A DNA stretch of 36,830 nt, taken from the NCBI GenBank assembly GCA_005878095.1, contig VBNH01000092.1:1-36830 (forward strand), read 5' to 3'. This document shows, piece by piece, positions 26,177 through 35,402 of the stretch. The position numbers were made by a program, and so were the translations under genes. Source of the stretch: Gammaproteobacteria bacterium. Lineage in GTDB: Bacteria > Pseudomonadota > Gammaproteobacteria > Steroidobacterales > Steroidobacteraceae. The notes beneath the pieces are model-generated. The model saw only the letters and a program-made list of their open reading frames with translations, was not told where the DNA came from and ran no database searches. How positions within the stretch are numbered: position 1 is the first letter of the stretch; every line of letters begins with the position of its first letter.

Positions 26177-27529
26177 TCACTTGCCGATGCAGAATCCGGC
26201 GAAAATCCGCCCCAGCAGATCATCCGAGGTGAACTCGCCGGTGATCTCGCTCAGGGCCTGCTGCGCGGCGCGCAGCTCCTCGGCGACCAGCTCTCCGGCG
26301 CGCTGCTCGGCGAGCTGGCGCGCGGCTGCCTCGGTGTGCTCGCGCGCCCGCGCCAGGGCCTCCAGGTGCCGGCGGCGGGCGCTGATCGCCCCGGCCTCGA
26401 CACTCTGGTACCCCATGCACTGCTTCAGATGCGCGCGCAGCTCCTCCAGCCCCTGGCCGGTGAGCGCGGACAGCGTGATGTGCGGCGGGCGGGTGAGCGT
26501 GTCGGGGACCGGCAGGCCGACCGCGAGATCGCACTTGTTGAACACCAGCGTGACCGGGACATCCGCCGGCAGCCGCGCGCCCTCGTCGCGAAAGGCCGTG
26601 GCGCCGGGGTCCTCCACCGTGTCGATGACGAACAGCACGCGATCGGCGCGCTGCATCTCGGCGTGCGCGCGCCGCATCCCTTCCTCCTCGACCAGATCGC
26701 CTCCCTGGCGCAGACCCGCGGTGTCCAGCACGTGCAGGGGCATGCCGTCGAGATGGATGCGCTCGCGCACTACATCGCGCGTGGTGCCGGGAATCGCCGT
26801 CACGATCGCCGCATCGTAGCCCGCGAGCCGGTTGAGCAGGCTCGACTTGCCGGCGTTCGGCCGGCCCGCGATGACCACCGTCATGCCCTCGCGCAGCAGC
26901 GTTCCGGTGCGCGCACTCGCGAGCACGCCGTCGAAATGGTCGCGCACCGCCTCGAAGCGCGCGCCGAGCTCGTGGTCGGCGAGGAAGTCGATTTCCTCCT
27001 CCGGAAAGTCGATCGCCGCCTCGACGTAGCTGCGCAGCTCGATCACCGCCTCGGTCAGCCCGCGCACCATGGCGGAAAACTCCCCGCGGAGCGAGCGCAT
27101 GGCGGCGCGCAGCGCCTCGCGCGAGCCCGCGTCGATGAGATCGGCGACCGCCTCGGCCTGCGCCAGATCCAGCTTGTCGTTGAGGAAGGCACGCTGGGTG
27201 AATTCCCCGGCCTGCGCGCGGCGCGCGCCGAGCTCCACCGCGCGCGCGATGAGCGCATCCATCACCACCGGCCCGCCGTGGCCGTGCAGCTCGAGGATGT
27301 GCTCGCCGGTGTAGGAATGCGGCGCCGGAAAGAACAGCGCCAGGCCCGCGTCGATCGGCTCCTGCTGCGCGTCCAGGAAGCGCGCCAGGGTCGCGTGGCG
27401 CGCCTTGGGGAGCTCACCGAGCATGACCGCCGCCACTTCCGGCACCTTGGGGCCCGAGACGCGCACGATGCCCACGCCCCCTCGTCCCGGAGGCGTCGCC
27501 GCGGCCACGATGGTGTCCCTACGGGTCAT
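26177..27529 (-). CDS. mnmE: tRNA modification GTPase MnmE (TrmE)
   Basis: 450 residues. The N-terminal tetrahydrofolate-binding domain opens with [23 protein letters not shown] long helical domain follows, into which the G domain is inserted: G1 [13 protein letters not shown]2 region GTTRDVV, G3 DTAGLR and G4 NKCD. The protein ends with the invariant FCIGK, whose Cys is required for modification. MnmE dimerises and works with MnmG to modify tRNA U34. Its partner gene mnmG lies about 4 kb away on the other strand, whereas in many relatives both flank the origin. It lies downstream of yidC with an 83-bp gap. Confidence 0.97.
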   Translation of the reverse strand: MTRRDTIVAAATPPGRGGVGIVRVSGPKVPEVAAVMLGELPKARHATLARFLDAQQEPIDAGLALFFPAPHSYTGEHILELHGHGGPVVMDALIARAVELGARRAQAGEFTQRAFLNDKLDLAQAEAVADLIDAGSREALRAAMRSLRGEFSAMVRGLTEAVIELRSYVEAAIDFPEEEIDFLADHELGARFEAVRDHFDGVLASARTGTLLREGMTVVIAGRPNAGKSSLLNRLAGYDAAIVTAIPGTTRDVVRERIHLDGMPLHVLDTAGLRQGGDLVEEEGMRRAHAEMQRADRVLFVIDTVEDPGATAFRDEGARLPADVPVTLVFNKCDLAVGLPVPDTLTRPPHITLSALTGQGLEELRAHLKQCMGYQSVEAGAISARRRHLEALARAREHTEAAARQLAEQRAGELVAEELRAAQQALSEITGEFTSDDLLGRIFAGFCIGK

Positions 27530-27612
27530 ATGGGCCGTGCGCCAAGGCTACCGCCGGACGCCCGCGCAATGGAAGCGGCGCACTCGTGCGCGGCGCGGGC
27601 CGCGCGGCGCGC

Positions 27613-29346
27613 TCAGGTTCTTCTCGCCGCCGCGGCCGCCTCGATGCGGCGGTTGATGTTCCATTGCTGTGCGATCGACAGGACGGTGTTCGTCACCCAG
27701 TAGAGCACCAGTCCCGCCGGGAAAAACGCGAACGTGGCCGACATGGCGATCGGCATGATCATGAAGACCTTCGCCTGCACCGGGTCGGGGGGCGCGGGAT
27801 TGAGCTTGTACTGCACGAACATCGCCACCGCCATGATCGCCGGCAGGATGAACAGCGGATCGCGCGAGGACAGATCGTGGATCCAGAACGCGAACGGCGC
27901 CTGGCGCATCTCGACACTCTCGAGCAGCACCCAGTAGAAGGCGAGGAACACGGGGATCTGGATCACGATCGGCAGGCAGCCGGCGACCGGGTTGATCTTC
28001 TCGCGCTGATACAGCTCCATCATCGCGCGGCCGAGCTTCTCGCGGTCGTCCTTGTAGGTCTCCTGCAGGTTCTTGATGCGCGGCTGCATGGTCTTCATCT
28101 TCGCCATCGAGCGGCCGCTCGCCTCCGACAGCGGATAGAACACGAGCTTCAGCAGGAAGGTGACCAGGATGATCGCAACGCCCCAGTTGCCGGTGAGCCC
28201 GTGCACCTTGTCGAGCACCCAGAACAGCGGCATCGACAGGAACCACAGCCGGCCGTAATCCGCCACCCGGCCGAGCTCGGGGGCGGTCGTCTCGAGCTGC
28301 CTCTGCAGCTTTGGTCCGACGTAGAGCGACGCGCCGAATTGCGCCGTTGCGCCGGGCGCGACCGACTGCTCCGGGCCCGTGGCCGACAGCAGGTACTCAT
28401 TCCCGGAGACACCCAGCGTGAAGCGCCAGGGGGCGCCGCGCGGCGGCACGATGGCGCTGACGAAGTGGTGCTGCAGGGCGGCGAGCCAGCCGTCGCGCAC
28501 TTCGAGGGACAGGTGACTGTCCTGCGCGTCGGTGGTGTCGAGCTTGCGGTACTTGGTGCCGTCGTAAATCGCCGGACCGTGGAACGAGTAACTCTCGACA
28601 TTGAACATCGAGCGCTTGGTGGGTGGATCGTCGCGCAGGATCCGCGCGTACGGGCGCGCGGTCCAGGGCGCGCCGCCGCCGTTGTCGACCTCGTATTGCA
28701 CGTCGATGCGGTACTCGCCGCGGTGGAACACGAAGGTCTTGGTGACCCTCAGCGCGCCCTCACTCCAGGTGAGCGGCACGCGCAGCTCGTTGCGGGCATC
28801 GAGGCTGTACTCGGCCTGCGCGCTGGCAAAGGTCGCGAGATGGGTGGGATACGCCGCGGCGCCCGAGTCGGTCAGACCCGACTGCAGCTCGTAGCGCGAG
28901 AGCGGACCGTCCTCGTTCTCCAGGCGCACCCGCGTGGCCTCGCCCTTGACCTGCGGATAGGCGGGCAGATCCACGCGCGTGAGCGTGCCGCCACGCGTGC
29001 TGATGTCGAGGTCGAGCACGTCCGTGCGCACGCGCACACGCGGCGCCGCGGCTGCCGCGCCGGGCGCCGTGCCGGGGGCGCCCGAGGCCGCCGGCGCCCC
29101 GGCTTCGCCGTGAGCGCGCTCACCCGGGGCGGGTGTCGCAGTCCGGGGCGCCTCGGGAAGCCTGTCGCCGAGATCGCTCGCGGGCGTAACCGTGTTCGGG
29201 GCCGCGTTCGCCGCCGGCGGGGCCGTCGCTTGCGGCGGCGGCCCGTAGTCGTGCAGCCACGTCTGGTAGTTGACCAGCAGCAGCGCCGCGAGCGCGACCC
29301 ACAGCCACAGGCGCGGACTGAAGCGCGGGAGGAGGTTATTGCCCAT
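27613..29346 (-). CDS. yidC: Membrane protein insertase YidC
   Basis: 577 residues from ATG 29346 (start [22 protein letters not shown]). TM1 is followed by an Ala/Pro-rich linker and a large periplasmic domain (residues about 100-340, e.g. [23 protein letters not shown]). The conserved insertase core follows: [27 protein letters not shown], the cytoplasmic hairpin [21 protein letters not shown], then three helices including [24 protein letters not shown], and the end [17 protein letters not shown]. YidC inserts membrane proteins alone or with SecYEG. The start overlaps the yidD stop by 11 bp. Confidence 0.97.
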   Translation of the reverse strand: MGNNLLPRFSPRLWLWVALAALLLVNYQTWLHDYGPPPQATAPPAANAAPNTVTPASDLGDRLPEAPRTATPAPGERAHGEAGAPAASGAPGTAPGAAAAAPRVRVRTDVLDLDISTRGGTLTRVDLPAYPQVKGEATRVRLENEDGPLSRYELQSGLTDSGAAAYPTHLATFASAQAEYSLDARNELRVPLTWSEGALRVTKTFVFHRGEYRIDVQYEVDNGGGAPWTARPYARILRDDPPTKRSMFNVESYSFHGPAIYDGTKYRKLDTTDAQDSHLSLEVRDGWLAALQHHFVSAIVPPRGAPWRFTLGVSGNEYLLSATGPEQSVAPGATAQFGASLYVGPKLQRQLETTAPELGRVADYGRLWFLSMPLFWVLDKVHGLTGNWGVAIILVTFLLKLVFYPLSEASGRSMAKMKTMQPRIKNLQETYKDDREKLGRAMMELYQREKINPVAGCLPIVIQIPVFLAFYWVLLESVEMRQAPFAFWIHDLSSRDPLFILPAIMAVAMFVQYKLNPAPPDPVQAKVFMIMPIAMSATFAFFPAGLVLYWVTNTVLSIAQQWNINRRIEAAAAARRT

Positions 29347-29581
29347 GAGCGGGATGGGTGCCTGGGGGCGTCGGCGGCACGGGGTCGAATCCGCCCGGGT
29401 GCCACGGGTGGCAGCGCGCAAGGCGCGTGAGCGCGAGCCAGCCGCCCTTCACGACGCCGAAGCGCAGCAGCGCTTGCAGCGCGTACTGCGAGCAGGAGGG
29501 ATAGAAACGGCACGCCGGCCCGAGCAGCGGACTGACGGTCCATTGATACAGGCGGATCAGGAAGGCTGCGACGTGGCGCAT
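29336..29581 (-). CDS. yidD: Membrane protein insertion efficiency factor YidD
   Basis: 81 residues from ATG 29581 ([21 protein letters not shown]). The family block [19 protein letters not shown], with its paired cysteines, is present, followed by [23 protein letters not shown]. YidD is a small peripheral inner-membrane protein helping YidC-dependent insertion. It overlaps rnpA by 25 bp on its 5' side and yidC by 11 bp on its 3' side, the usual coupled layout. Confidence 0.95.
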   Translation of the reverse strand: MRHVAAFLIRLYQWTVSPLLGPACRFYPSCSQYALQALLRFGVVKGGWLALTRLARCHPWHPGGFDPVPPTPPGTHPAHGQ

Positions 29582-29928
29582 TGTTGGCCGACCTTCTTCC
29601 ACAGTGCCGCGAGGCTCTCGCGCAGCGCCTCGCTCGTCGCCTCGCGCGCGCGCGGCCGCACGCTCACCACCAGGTCCACGGCGGGGATCTCGCGCTGGTG
29701 CAGGCGGAAGGACTCGCGGATGATGCGCCGGATGCGGTTGCGCGCCACCGCGCCGCCGGCCGCACGCACCGCCACCGCCAGCCCGAGCCGCGGGGCGCCC
29801 GCTTGATTGACACTCGCAGTCACCGCGAAAAATCCATCGCCCATGCGCCGCCCGCGTGCGTAAGCGGCGTCGAAATCGCGCTTGCGCCGCAGACGAAGTC
29901 GCGCCGGCAGAGTGAGCCGCCCTGGCAT
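29557..29928 (-). CDS. rnpA: Ribonuclease P protein component RnpA
   Basis: 123 residues, the basic protein subunit that binds the catalytic RNA and the 5' leader of pre-tRNA. The N-terminal [20 protein letters not shown] and the signature RNR loop [19 protein letters not shown] are both present. The last residues ([13 protein letters not shown]) are encoded in the overlap with yidD. rpmH precedes it by 70 bp, and the pair is normally cotranscribed. Confidence 0.95.
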   Translation of the reverse strand: MPGRLTLPARLRLRRKRDFDAAYARGRRMGDGFFAVTASVNQAGAPRLGLAVAVRAAGGAVARNRIRRIIRESFRLHQREIPAVDLVVSVRPRAREATSEALRESLAALWKKVGQQCATSQPS

Positions 29929-29998
29929 CGAGCCCTTGAACAGACTCTCAACGATGGGTTACGCAGGCGCTGTCGCAGTGCGCGTGAACCCGTGGTTC

Positions 29999-30133
29999 CT
30001 AGGGTATCAGCTTGCGCCGGCCCTTGGCGCGCCGGCGCGCGAGCACCCTGCGGCCGCCCTTGGTGGCCATGCGCGCACGGAACCCGTGAGTGCGCTTGCG
30101 GCGCACTTTGCTCGGTTGATAGGTACGCTTCAT
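29999..30133 (-). CDS. rpmH: 50S ribosomal protein L34
   Basis: 44 residues, the standard length: [20 protein letters not shown], then [15 protein letters not shown] and a short tail. The ATG at 30133 gives the conserved MKRTYQPS start. The longer upstream reading is leader. It begins the rpmH-rnpA-yidD-yidC-mnmE minus-strand cluster. Confidence 0.97.
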   Translation of the reverse strand: MKRTYQPSKVRRKRTHGFRARMATKGGRRVLARRRAKGRRKLIP

Positions 30134-30180
30134 GCCGTGAGCTCCGTGGGACGATCCGTGGCTCGCAAAAAAGGGCGGCA

Positions 30181-30210
30181 AGGCTAAGCCGTTGAGCGTC
30201 AAGGTGTCAA
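30181..30210 (-). promoter_or_regulatory. Candidate sigma-70 promoter for rpmH-rnpA
   Basis: On the minus strand a perfect TTGACA (30210-30205) is followed after 18 bp by TAGCCT (30186-30181), or after 17 bp by TTAGCC. It lies about 48 bp upstream of rpmH, a usual position for the strong ribosomal-protein promoter. The -10 is weak. Confidence 0.5.
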
Positions 30211-30230
30211 TACGCTGCGCTTGCGAAAAC

Positions 30231-30258
30231 CTTCAGCGCGCCGCGCGATCGGTATAGA
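30231..30258 (+). promoter_or_regulatory. Possible promoter for dnaA
   Basis: CTTCAG (30231-30236), 16 bp, then TATAGA (30253-30258) lies about 55 bp before the dnaA GTG. The -10 is good, the -35 poor. No convincing DnaA box is visible in this rpmH-dnaA gap. Confidence 0.35.
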
Positions 30259-30312
30259 CTCCGCAGCCCTTTCCTCAACGTTCACCTGAAAACGTCGCGG
30301 AGGCAAACGCGA

Positions 30313-31644
30313 GTGGAAGCGTCCCTTTGGACTCGCTGCATGGGCGCGTTGGAAACGGAGCTTCCCGAGCAGCAGTTCAATACCTGGGTGCGGCCGTTGC
30401 AGGCCATGGAAGGCCACGGCGCGCTGAAGCTCCTGGCGCCCAACCGCTTCGTGGTCGACTGGATCAACGCGAACCTGCTGCCGCGCATCGGTGAGCTGCT
30501 GCGCGATGAGAGCACCGGAGACGCGCCCATCGTGACCGTGGAAATCGGCTCGCGCGCCGCCGCCGTACGCGGCGCCGCCGCGGCGGTACCCGCTCGCGCG
30601 CGCCGCGCTGAAGGGCTGGTGGTCGGCGCGCGACTCAATCCCGACTTCTGCTTCGCCACCTTCGTCGAAGGCAAGAGCAACCAGCTCGCCAAGGCCGCGG
30701 CGGCACAGGTGGCGGAAAATCCCGGCCGCGCCTACAACCCGCTGTTCCTGTACGGCGGCGTCGGCCTCGGCAAGACGCACCTGATGCACGCGGTGGCGCA
30801 CCTGATCAAGCACCGCGACGCGGAAGCACGCATCGCCTACGTGCATTCGGAGCGCTTCGTGGGCGACATGGTGCGCGCCCTGCAACACAACTCGATGAAC
30901 GAGTTCAAGACCGCCTACCGCTCACTGGATGCGCTGCTGATCGATGACATCCAGTTCTTCGCCGGCAAGGAGCGCTCGCAGGAAGAGTTCTTCCACACCT
31001 TCAACGAGCTGCTGGAGGGCCAGCACCAGGTGATCCTCACCTGCGATCGCTATCCGAAGGAGGTCGAGGGACTGGAAGAGCGCCTGAAGTCACGCTTCGG
31101 CTGGGGCCTCACGGTGGCGATCGAGCCGCCGGAGCTCGAGACCTGCGTGGCGATCCTCATGACCAAAGCGCAGGCGAACGGCGTGGCGCTGCCCGAGGAA
31201 GTGGCGTTTTTCATCGCCAAGCGCATCCGCTCCAACGTGCGCGAGCTGGAGGGCGCGATGCGGCGGGTGATCGCAAACTCGCGCTTCACGGGGCGCGCCA
31301 TCACGCTGGAATTCACCAAGGAAGCGCTGCGCGACCTGCTGTCGCTGCAGGCGAAACTGATCACCGTCGAGAACATCCAGAAGACCGTGGCGGACTACTA
31401 CAAGGTGCGCCTGGCGGACCTGCTTTCCAAGCGCCGCAGCCGCTCGGTGGCGCGCCCGCGGCAAGTCGCCATGGCGCTCGCCAAGGAGCTCACCAGCCAC
31501 AGTCTGCCGGAGATCGGCGATGCCTTCGGCGGCCGCGATCACACCACGGTGCTGCACGCCTGCAAGCGCATCAAAGAGCTGCGCGACAGCGAGCAGCGCA
31601 TCAAGGAAGACTACTCAAACCTGTTGAGAACCCTGGCGGGTTGA
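30313..31644 (+). CDS. dnaA: Chromosomal replication initiator protein DnaA
   Basis: 443 residues with a GTG start (GGAGG about 10 bases upstream). Domain I is at residues 1-80 ([26 protein letters not shown]). A short Ala-rich linker (domain II) follows. The AAA+ domain III contains Walker [16 protein letters not shown], Walker [22 protein letters not shown] and sensor/arginine-finger region [12 protein letters not shown]. Domain IV contains the DnaA signature [16 protein letters not shown], which recognises DnaA boxes. ATP-DnaA melts oriC and loads DnaB. The gene points away from rpmH and toward dnaN, the normal origin layout. Confidence 0.98.
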   Translation: MEASLWTRCMGALETELPEQQFNTWVRPLQAMEGHGALKLLAPNRFVVDWINANLLPRIGELLRDESTGDAPIVTVEIGSRAAAVRGAAAAVPARARRAEGLVVGARLNPDFCFATFVEGKSNQLAKAAAAQVAENPGRAYNPLFLYGGVGLGKTHLMHAVAHLIKHRDAEARIAYVHSERFVGDMVRALQHNSMNEFKTAYRSLDALLIDDIQFFAGKERSQEEFFHTFNELLEGQHQVILTCDRYPKEVEGLEERLKSRFGWGLTVAIEPPELETCVAILMTKAQANGVALPEEVAFFIAKRIRSNVRELEGAMRRVIANSRFTGRAITLEFTKEALRDLLSLQAKLITVENIQKTVADYYKVRLADLLSKRRSRSVARPRQVAMALAKELTSHSLPEIGDAFGGRDHTTVLHACKRIKELRDSEQRIKEDYSNLLRTLAG

Positions 31645-31867
31645 TGTGGACTGCCCTGTGGACTTGCTGTGCGCGAACGTGAGGATAAGTTACGAACAGG
31701 ACGTGCACAGCTGTTGGTCAGTTCTTGCCTGCACATGTGCCGCGGAGAATCGACGGCAACAGCCTGAGCGTGAGCGGAAAGTTTTCTTATGCCCGTGAGT
31801 CACAGGCTCTATAGTCTTAACAATAAAGAGACTTTCACCGAATAAGATCCTACTGAAGAGAACTCTC
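31645..31867 (+). promoter_or_regulatory. dnaA-dnaN intergenic region, putative oriC and dnaN promoter
   Basis: The 223-bp gap holds one near-consensus DnaA box (TGAGGATAA, 31680-31688, 8 of 9 to TGTGGATAA). Two weaker TGTGGACT elements begin at 31645 and 31657. It also holds a distinctly AT-rich stretch (about 31780-31860) in a GC-rich genome, which could serve as the unwinding element. TATAGT at 31810-31815 may be the dnaN -10. Gene polarity also flips around rpmH/dnaA. The number of good boxes is low, so the functional origin could extend elsewhere. Confidence 0.5.
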
Positions 31868-32965
31868 ATGAAGCTGACCGCCACCCGCGAAGAGCTGCTC
31901 GCACCGCTCCAGAGTGTCATCGGGGTCGTCGAGCGCCGCCAGACCATGCCGGTGCTCGCCAACGTGCTGCTGGCTGCGCGGGACAATCGTCTGAGCGTGA
32001 CGGGAACCGACCTGGAAGTGGAGCTCGTGGCAACCTGCCCGGTGAGCGTGCAGCAGCCGGGCGACATCACGGTGCCGGGCCGCAAGCTGCTCGACATTTT
32101 CCGCTCGCTGGCGGAGAAGACGAGCGTCACCGTGAGCACCGAGGGCGAGCGCGTGTCGGTGCGCGCGGGTCGCAGCCGCTTCACTCTCTCGAGCCTGCCG
32201 GCCGCCGAGTTTCCGCTGGTCGAGGAGATCAACGCACAGCAGACGCTCAGCGTGGCGCAGGGCGAATTCCGGCGCCTGATCGACAAGACGCATTTCTCGA
32301 TGGCGCAGCAGGACGTGCGCTACTACCTCAACGGGCTGCTGCTCGAGACTGACGGCAAGGCGCTGCGTGCGGTGGCGACCGATGGGCACCGCCTCGCGCT
32401 GTGCGAGATGGCGCTCTCGGGAAAGGACAGGGCCACACAGCAGGTGATCGTGCCCCGCAAGGGGGTGCTCGAGCTGCAGCGCATCCTGGGAACCGAGGGC
32501 ACCATCGAGCTGGCCGTTGGTACCAATCACGTTCGCGCCCAGATCGGGGAAATTCGCTTCACTTCAAAGCTGATCGACGGCCGTTTCCCGGAGTATGCGC
32601 GGGTAATTCCGACGAATCCGCCGCGCACAGTGGAAGCGGACCGGGAAACCTTGAGACAGGCGCTTCAACGGACCGCCATCCTGTCCAACGAGAAGTACCG
32701 TGGAATCCGACTCACGGCGCGGCCGGGTCTGCTCACCCTTCAGGCGCACAACCCCGAGCAGGAAGAGGCCGAGGATCAGGTCGAGGTTTCGTACCAGGGG
32801 GAGGAAGTGGAGATTGGATTCAACGTCAACTATCTCCTCGATGCGCTGAGCGCGATCGAGAGCGACAAGGTGCACATCGGGCTCACCGACTCCAACAGCA
32901 GTTGCCTCATCCATGCGCCCGGCACGGCACACACGCGCTACGTCGTGATGCCGATGCGGCTCTAA
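31868..32965 (+). CDS. dnaN: DNA polymerase III beta sliding clamp
   Basis: 365 residues forming three clamp domains: MKLTATREELLAPLQSVIGV at the start, a second domain around LIDKTHFSMAQQDVRYYLNGLLLE, and a third around FNVNYLLDALSAIESDKV. It ends in the conserved VVMPMRL that forms part of the partner-binding groove. The dimeric ring holds Pol III and many repair proteins on DNA. Normally recF follows directly. Here the downstream DNA is a non-coding repeat array. Confidence 0.98.
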   Translation: MKLTATREELLAPLQSVIGVVERRQTMPVLANVLLAARDNRLSVTGTDLEVELVATCPVSVQQPGDITVPGRKLLDIFRSLAEKTSVTVSTEGERVSVRAGRSRFTLSSLPAAEFPLVEEINAQQTLSVAQGEFRRLIDKTHFSMAQQDVRYYLNGLLLETDGKALRAVATDGHRLALCEMALSGKDRATQQVIVPRKGVLELQRILGTEGTIELAVGTNHVRAQIGEIRFTSKLIDGRFPEYARVIPTNPPRTVEADRETLRQALQRTAILSNEKYRGIRLTARPGLLTLQAHNPEQEEAEDQVEVSYQGEEVEIGFNVNYLLDALSAIESDKVHIGLTDSNSSCLIHAPGTAHTRYVVMPMRL

Positions 32966-32980
32966 GAGGTCGAAGCCCGC

Positions 32981-33579
32981 GCGCTACTGCGGCTCTCCGG
33001 ATAGGTGTTTCTTAGCAGCCTTGGCGACGCCCGAGGGCTCTGGTGCGGGCGATGGTCTCGTTTCACGTGTGCTGTTCGCTGCTCGGCCGAGAGCAGCCAA
33101 CTCACCATCAGACGCGGGCTGGCACGCGGGGCCAAAGAGCCTTCGGAGCGTGGCTACGGCCGTTCCACGTGGAACCTGGGGGGAGCCTACGCTCGGGGCT
33201 CGGACTGCCTCGGCTTGGGAGTCGTGCGCACAACCCGAGCTCGCCATGAGTTACGCGCACTGCATCAAGCGCCCGGAGCTTGAGACTCCGTGCATTGTCC
33301 CTGCTTGCTGGACAACGTGATGTCCGAAGGAAGACGCCTTGAACACCTAGGCTGGTCTGTGGCGAATTGCCGCGAATACGAGACGGTGAGCGCCGTGGAA
33401 TGACAGATAGGGTGATTTTCCAGCCATTAAATGCTTCGTGGGGTGCTCCGGGCCGCTACAGGGCCTCGGTTTCGAACCCAACTCCAGGTAAGCATCCGTC
33501 CGCGGCAGGCGCGCCTCTGGCCAAGACCCGTGCGCCTTTCAAGGTGTCGCATCCAATGGGTACCGATGACGCTCGCCGT
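32981..33579 (+). repeat. Repeat unit 1 (E tail-D-parS1-C-B-F-E)
   Basis: The first complete unit, starting 15 bp after the dnaN stop. It contains all elements; B is at about 33358-33412 and F at 33420-33490. The D element carries GTTTCACGTG (33060-33069), half of a parS-like palindrome absent from the other copies. Confidence 0.85.
33162..33175. promoter_or_regulatory. parS site 1
   Basis: GTTCCACGTGGAAC is a perfect 14-bp palindrome matching the core of the ParB-binding consensus TGTTNCACGTGNAACA. ParB nucleates here, spreads with CTP and is pulled by ParA. The flanking bases are C and C. Confidence 0.93.
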
Positions 33580-34168
33580 GCGCTATCGCCAGTCTTCGGC
33601 TGTTCGAATCAGGGGCGGTGCCCGAGGGCCGTGGTGCGACCGAGGTCTTCTTTCAGGTCTGCTGTTCGCCGCTGGCCCGACAGCAAGCAACTGACCAGCA
33701 AACGAGGCTGGCTCGCAGGCCAATGAGCCTACGGAGCGTCACCACCGGCGTTCCATGTGAAACCTGGGCGAGGCGATGCTGAGGGCTCGGACTGCCTCGG
33801 TTTGGGGGTCATCAGGCGCACAACCCAGAGGAGCTCGGTATGAATTGCAGGCACCGCATGAAGCATCCGGAGCTTGAGACTCCGCTGCGTTGGCGAGGGC
33901 TGACGGGTGCCGCTAGTTCGAGGAAGCTTGCCTAGAGCGCCCAGCGGCTGTTTGTGACGAATTGCCCCGAATACGCGACAGTTAGCGCTGCCAATTCACT
34001 GATAGGAGCATTTGCGAGGGACGCTTCGTGGGCTGCTTCAGGCCGGTACAGGGCGTGGGCTTCGAGCGCAGCTGCAGGTCCGCAGCGATCAGCGGCAGGC
34101 GCGCCCCTGACCAAGACCCGTGCGCCTTTTGCAGGTGTCGCATCCAATGGGCGAATGACGCTCGTCCT
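33580..34168 (+). repeat. Repeat unit 2 (with degenerate parS2)
   Basis: A full-length unit of about 590 bp carrying all elements (B near 33952-34010, F near 34010-34110). Its D and parS segments are the most diverged in the array. Confidence 0.85.
33750..33763. promoter_or_regulatory. parS site 2 (degenerate)
   Basis: GTTCCATGTGAAAC differs from the other four cores at two positions: the central CACGTG is now CATGTG, and G is replaced by A in the right arm. The right half alone matches the common GTGAAAC arm. Binding is probably weaker. Confidence 0.75.
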
Positions 34169-34171
34169 GCG

Positions 34172-34436
34172 CTATCACCGGTCTCCGCGCTGTTTCGAAT
34201 CAGGCTTGGCGGTGCGCGAGCGCTGTGGTGCGCCGCCCTGGCGGGACGCGGCCGCCTGCGAACTCAGCGGCAGCCGTGTGCCCTGGTCCAGATGGACGTT
34301 CTTCGCGCTCGATGTCATGTGAGCTGGTGGTCGCATCCGCCGCGCCGCCCGAGAGGCTCAAGCCGTGCTGCCCAAAGGCACCGCTACTGCCGGCAGCGAA
34401 CATTGCGGGAGCGTCCACGCGTGCCATCGCCACGCC
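34172..34436 (-). pseudogene. Fragment copy of the 3' end of the TrbI-like secreted protein gene
   Basis: On the minus strand this reads AGSSGAFGQHGLSLSGGAADA, matching AGSSGVFGLHGLSLSGGAADA of the intact gene ending at 35746. The frame then shifts near the ATTS/ATGS position, though DNA similarity continues to the homologous stop. It has no start and no RBS. It arrived with the repeat duplication and is not expressed as a protein as far as can be seen. Confidence 0.85.
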
Positions 34437-34549
34437 CCGCCTGCGGAGCACTGCTGGTGCCTACCACGAGCGACCCGACGCCGCTGGCCGCGCCTCACCA
34501 TGAGACGCTGGCTAGCACGAAGGGCGAAGCTTCCGGAGCGTCTACCCGC

Positions 34550-34563
34550 GTTCCACGTGGAAC
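34550..34563. promoter_or_regulatory. parS site 3
   Basis: Perfect GTTCCACGTGGAAC palindrome, flanked by C and G. It lies 800 bp from site 2, the largest spacing, because of the gene fragment in this unit. Confidence 0.93.
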
Positions 34564-34911
34564 GTGGGTGAGCCTCGGAGGAGTTGCCTCAGCTTGGGAG
34601 TCATAGAGCGCACAACCCGGAGGAGCTCGCATGAAATTGCAGGCACCGCATGGAGCGTCCTGAGCTTGAGACTCCGCTGCGTTGGCGGGGGCTTACGGGT
34701 GCCGCGTAGTTCGAGGAAGCTTGCCTGGAGCGCCCAGTGGCTGTTCGTGACGAATTGCCTCGTATACGCGGCAGTGAGTACTAAAAAGTGAGGGATAGGA
34801 TCATTTGAGACTCAATTAGATGCTTTGTGGGGTGTTCTGAGCGTGTACAGGCCTCGCTTCGAGCGCAGCTGCAGGAGCGCAGGGATCCGGGGTACGGATG
34901 ACGCTCGCCGC

Positions 34912-35402
34912 GCGCTGCCGCGGGTCTCCGGAAGGCTGTTTCGAGTCAGGCGTGACGACGGCCGGCGGCCGTGGTGCGGCCGATGGTCTCGTTTCAGGTG
35001 TGCTGTTCGCAGCTCGCCGCCAGGTAGCCAGCTCGCCATCAGGTACGGGCTGGCAAGCGGGTCAAAGAGCTCCCGCGCGTCGCTACCGGCGTTCCACGTG
35101 GAACTTGGGCGTGCATATGCCTGGGGCTCGGAAGCGTCGGCTTGGGAGTCAGAAAGCGCACGATCCGGAGGAGCTTGCCATAAGTTACAGGCGCTGCATC
35201 CAGCATCCGGGGCCTGAGACTCCGCTCCAGTGCCCCGGCTTGTGGGGGCGAGGAGATGTTCGGTAGGGAAGACGTCTCGAGCCCCCAGTGGTCTGTCTGT
35301 GACGGATTGCCTCGAATACGCGACGGTAAGCACTGTAGACCGACAGATAGGAGCATCCGCGAGCCATCAAATCCTTGGTTGTGCTCCGGGCGGCTACAGG
35401 AG
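34912..35402 (+). repeat. Repeat unit 4 (lacks the terminal E element)
   Basis: D, parS, C (35169-35235) and B (35292-35356) are present. F is cut short and joins directly to the next D at about 35400, so the F-E junction was lost by deletion. Confidence 0.8.
35091..35104. promoter_or_regulatory. parS site 4
   Basis: Perfect GTTCCACGTGGAAC palindrome, flanked by C and T, 541 bp after site 3. Confidence 0.93.

Larger units (their letters stand above)
34169..34911 (+). repeat. Repeat unit 3 (carries a copy of a gene 3' end)
   Basis: The longest unit. Its first 265 bp or so match the 3' end of the 35746-36693 gene rather than the start of D. From about 34494 it rejoins the common D-parS-C-B-F-E order (B at 34741-34803). 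Confidence 0.85.
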
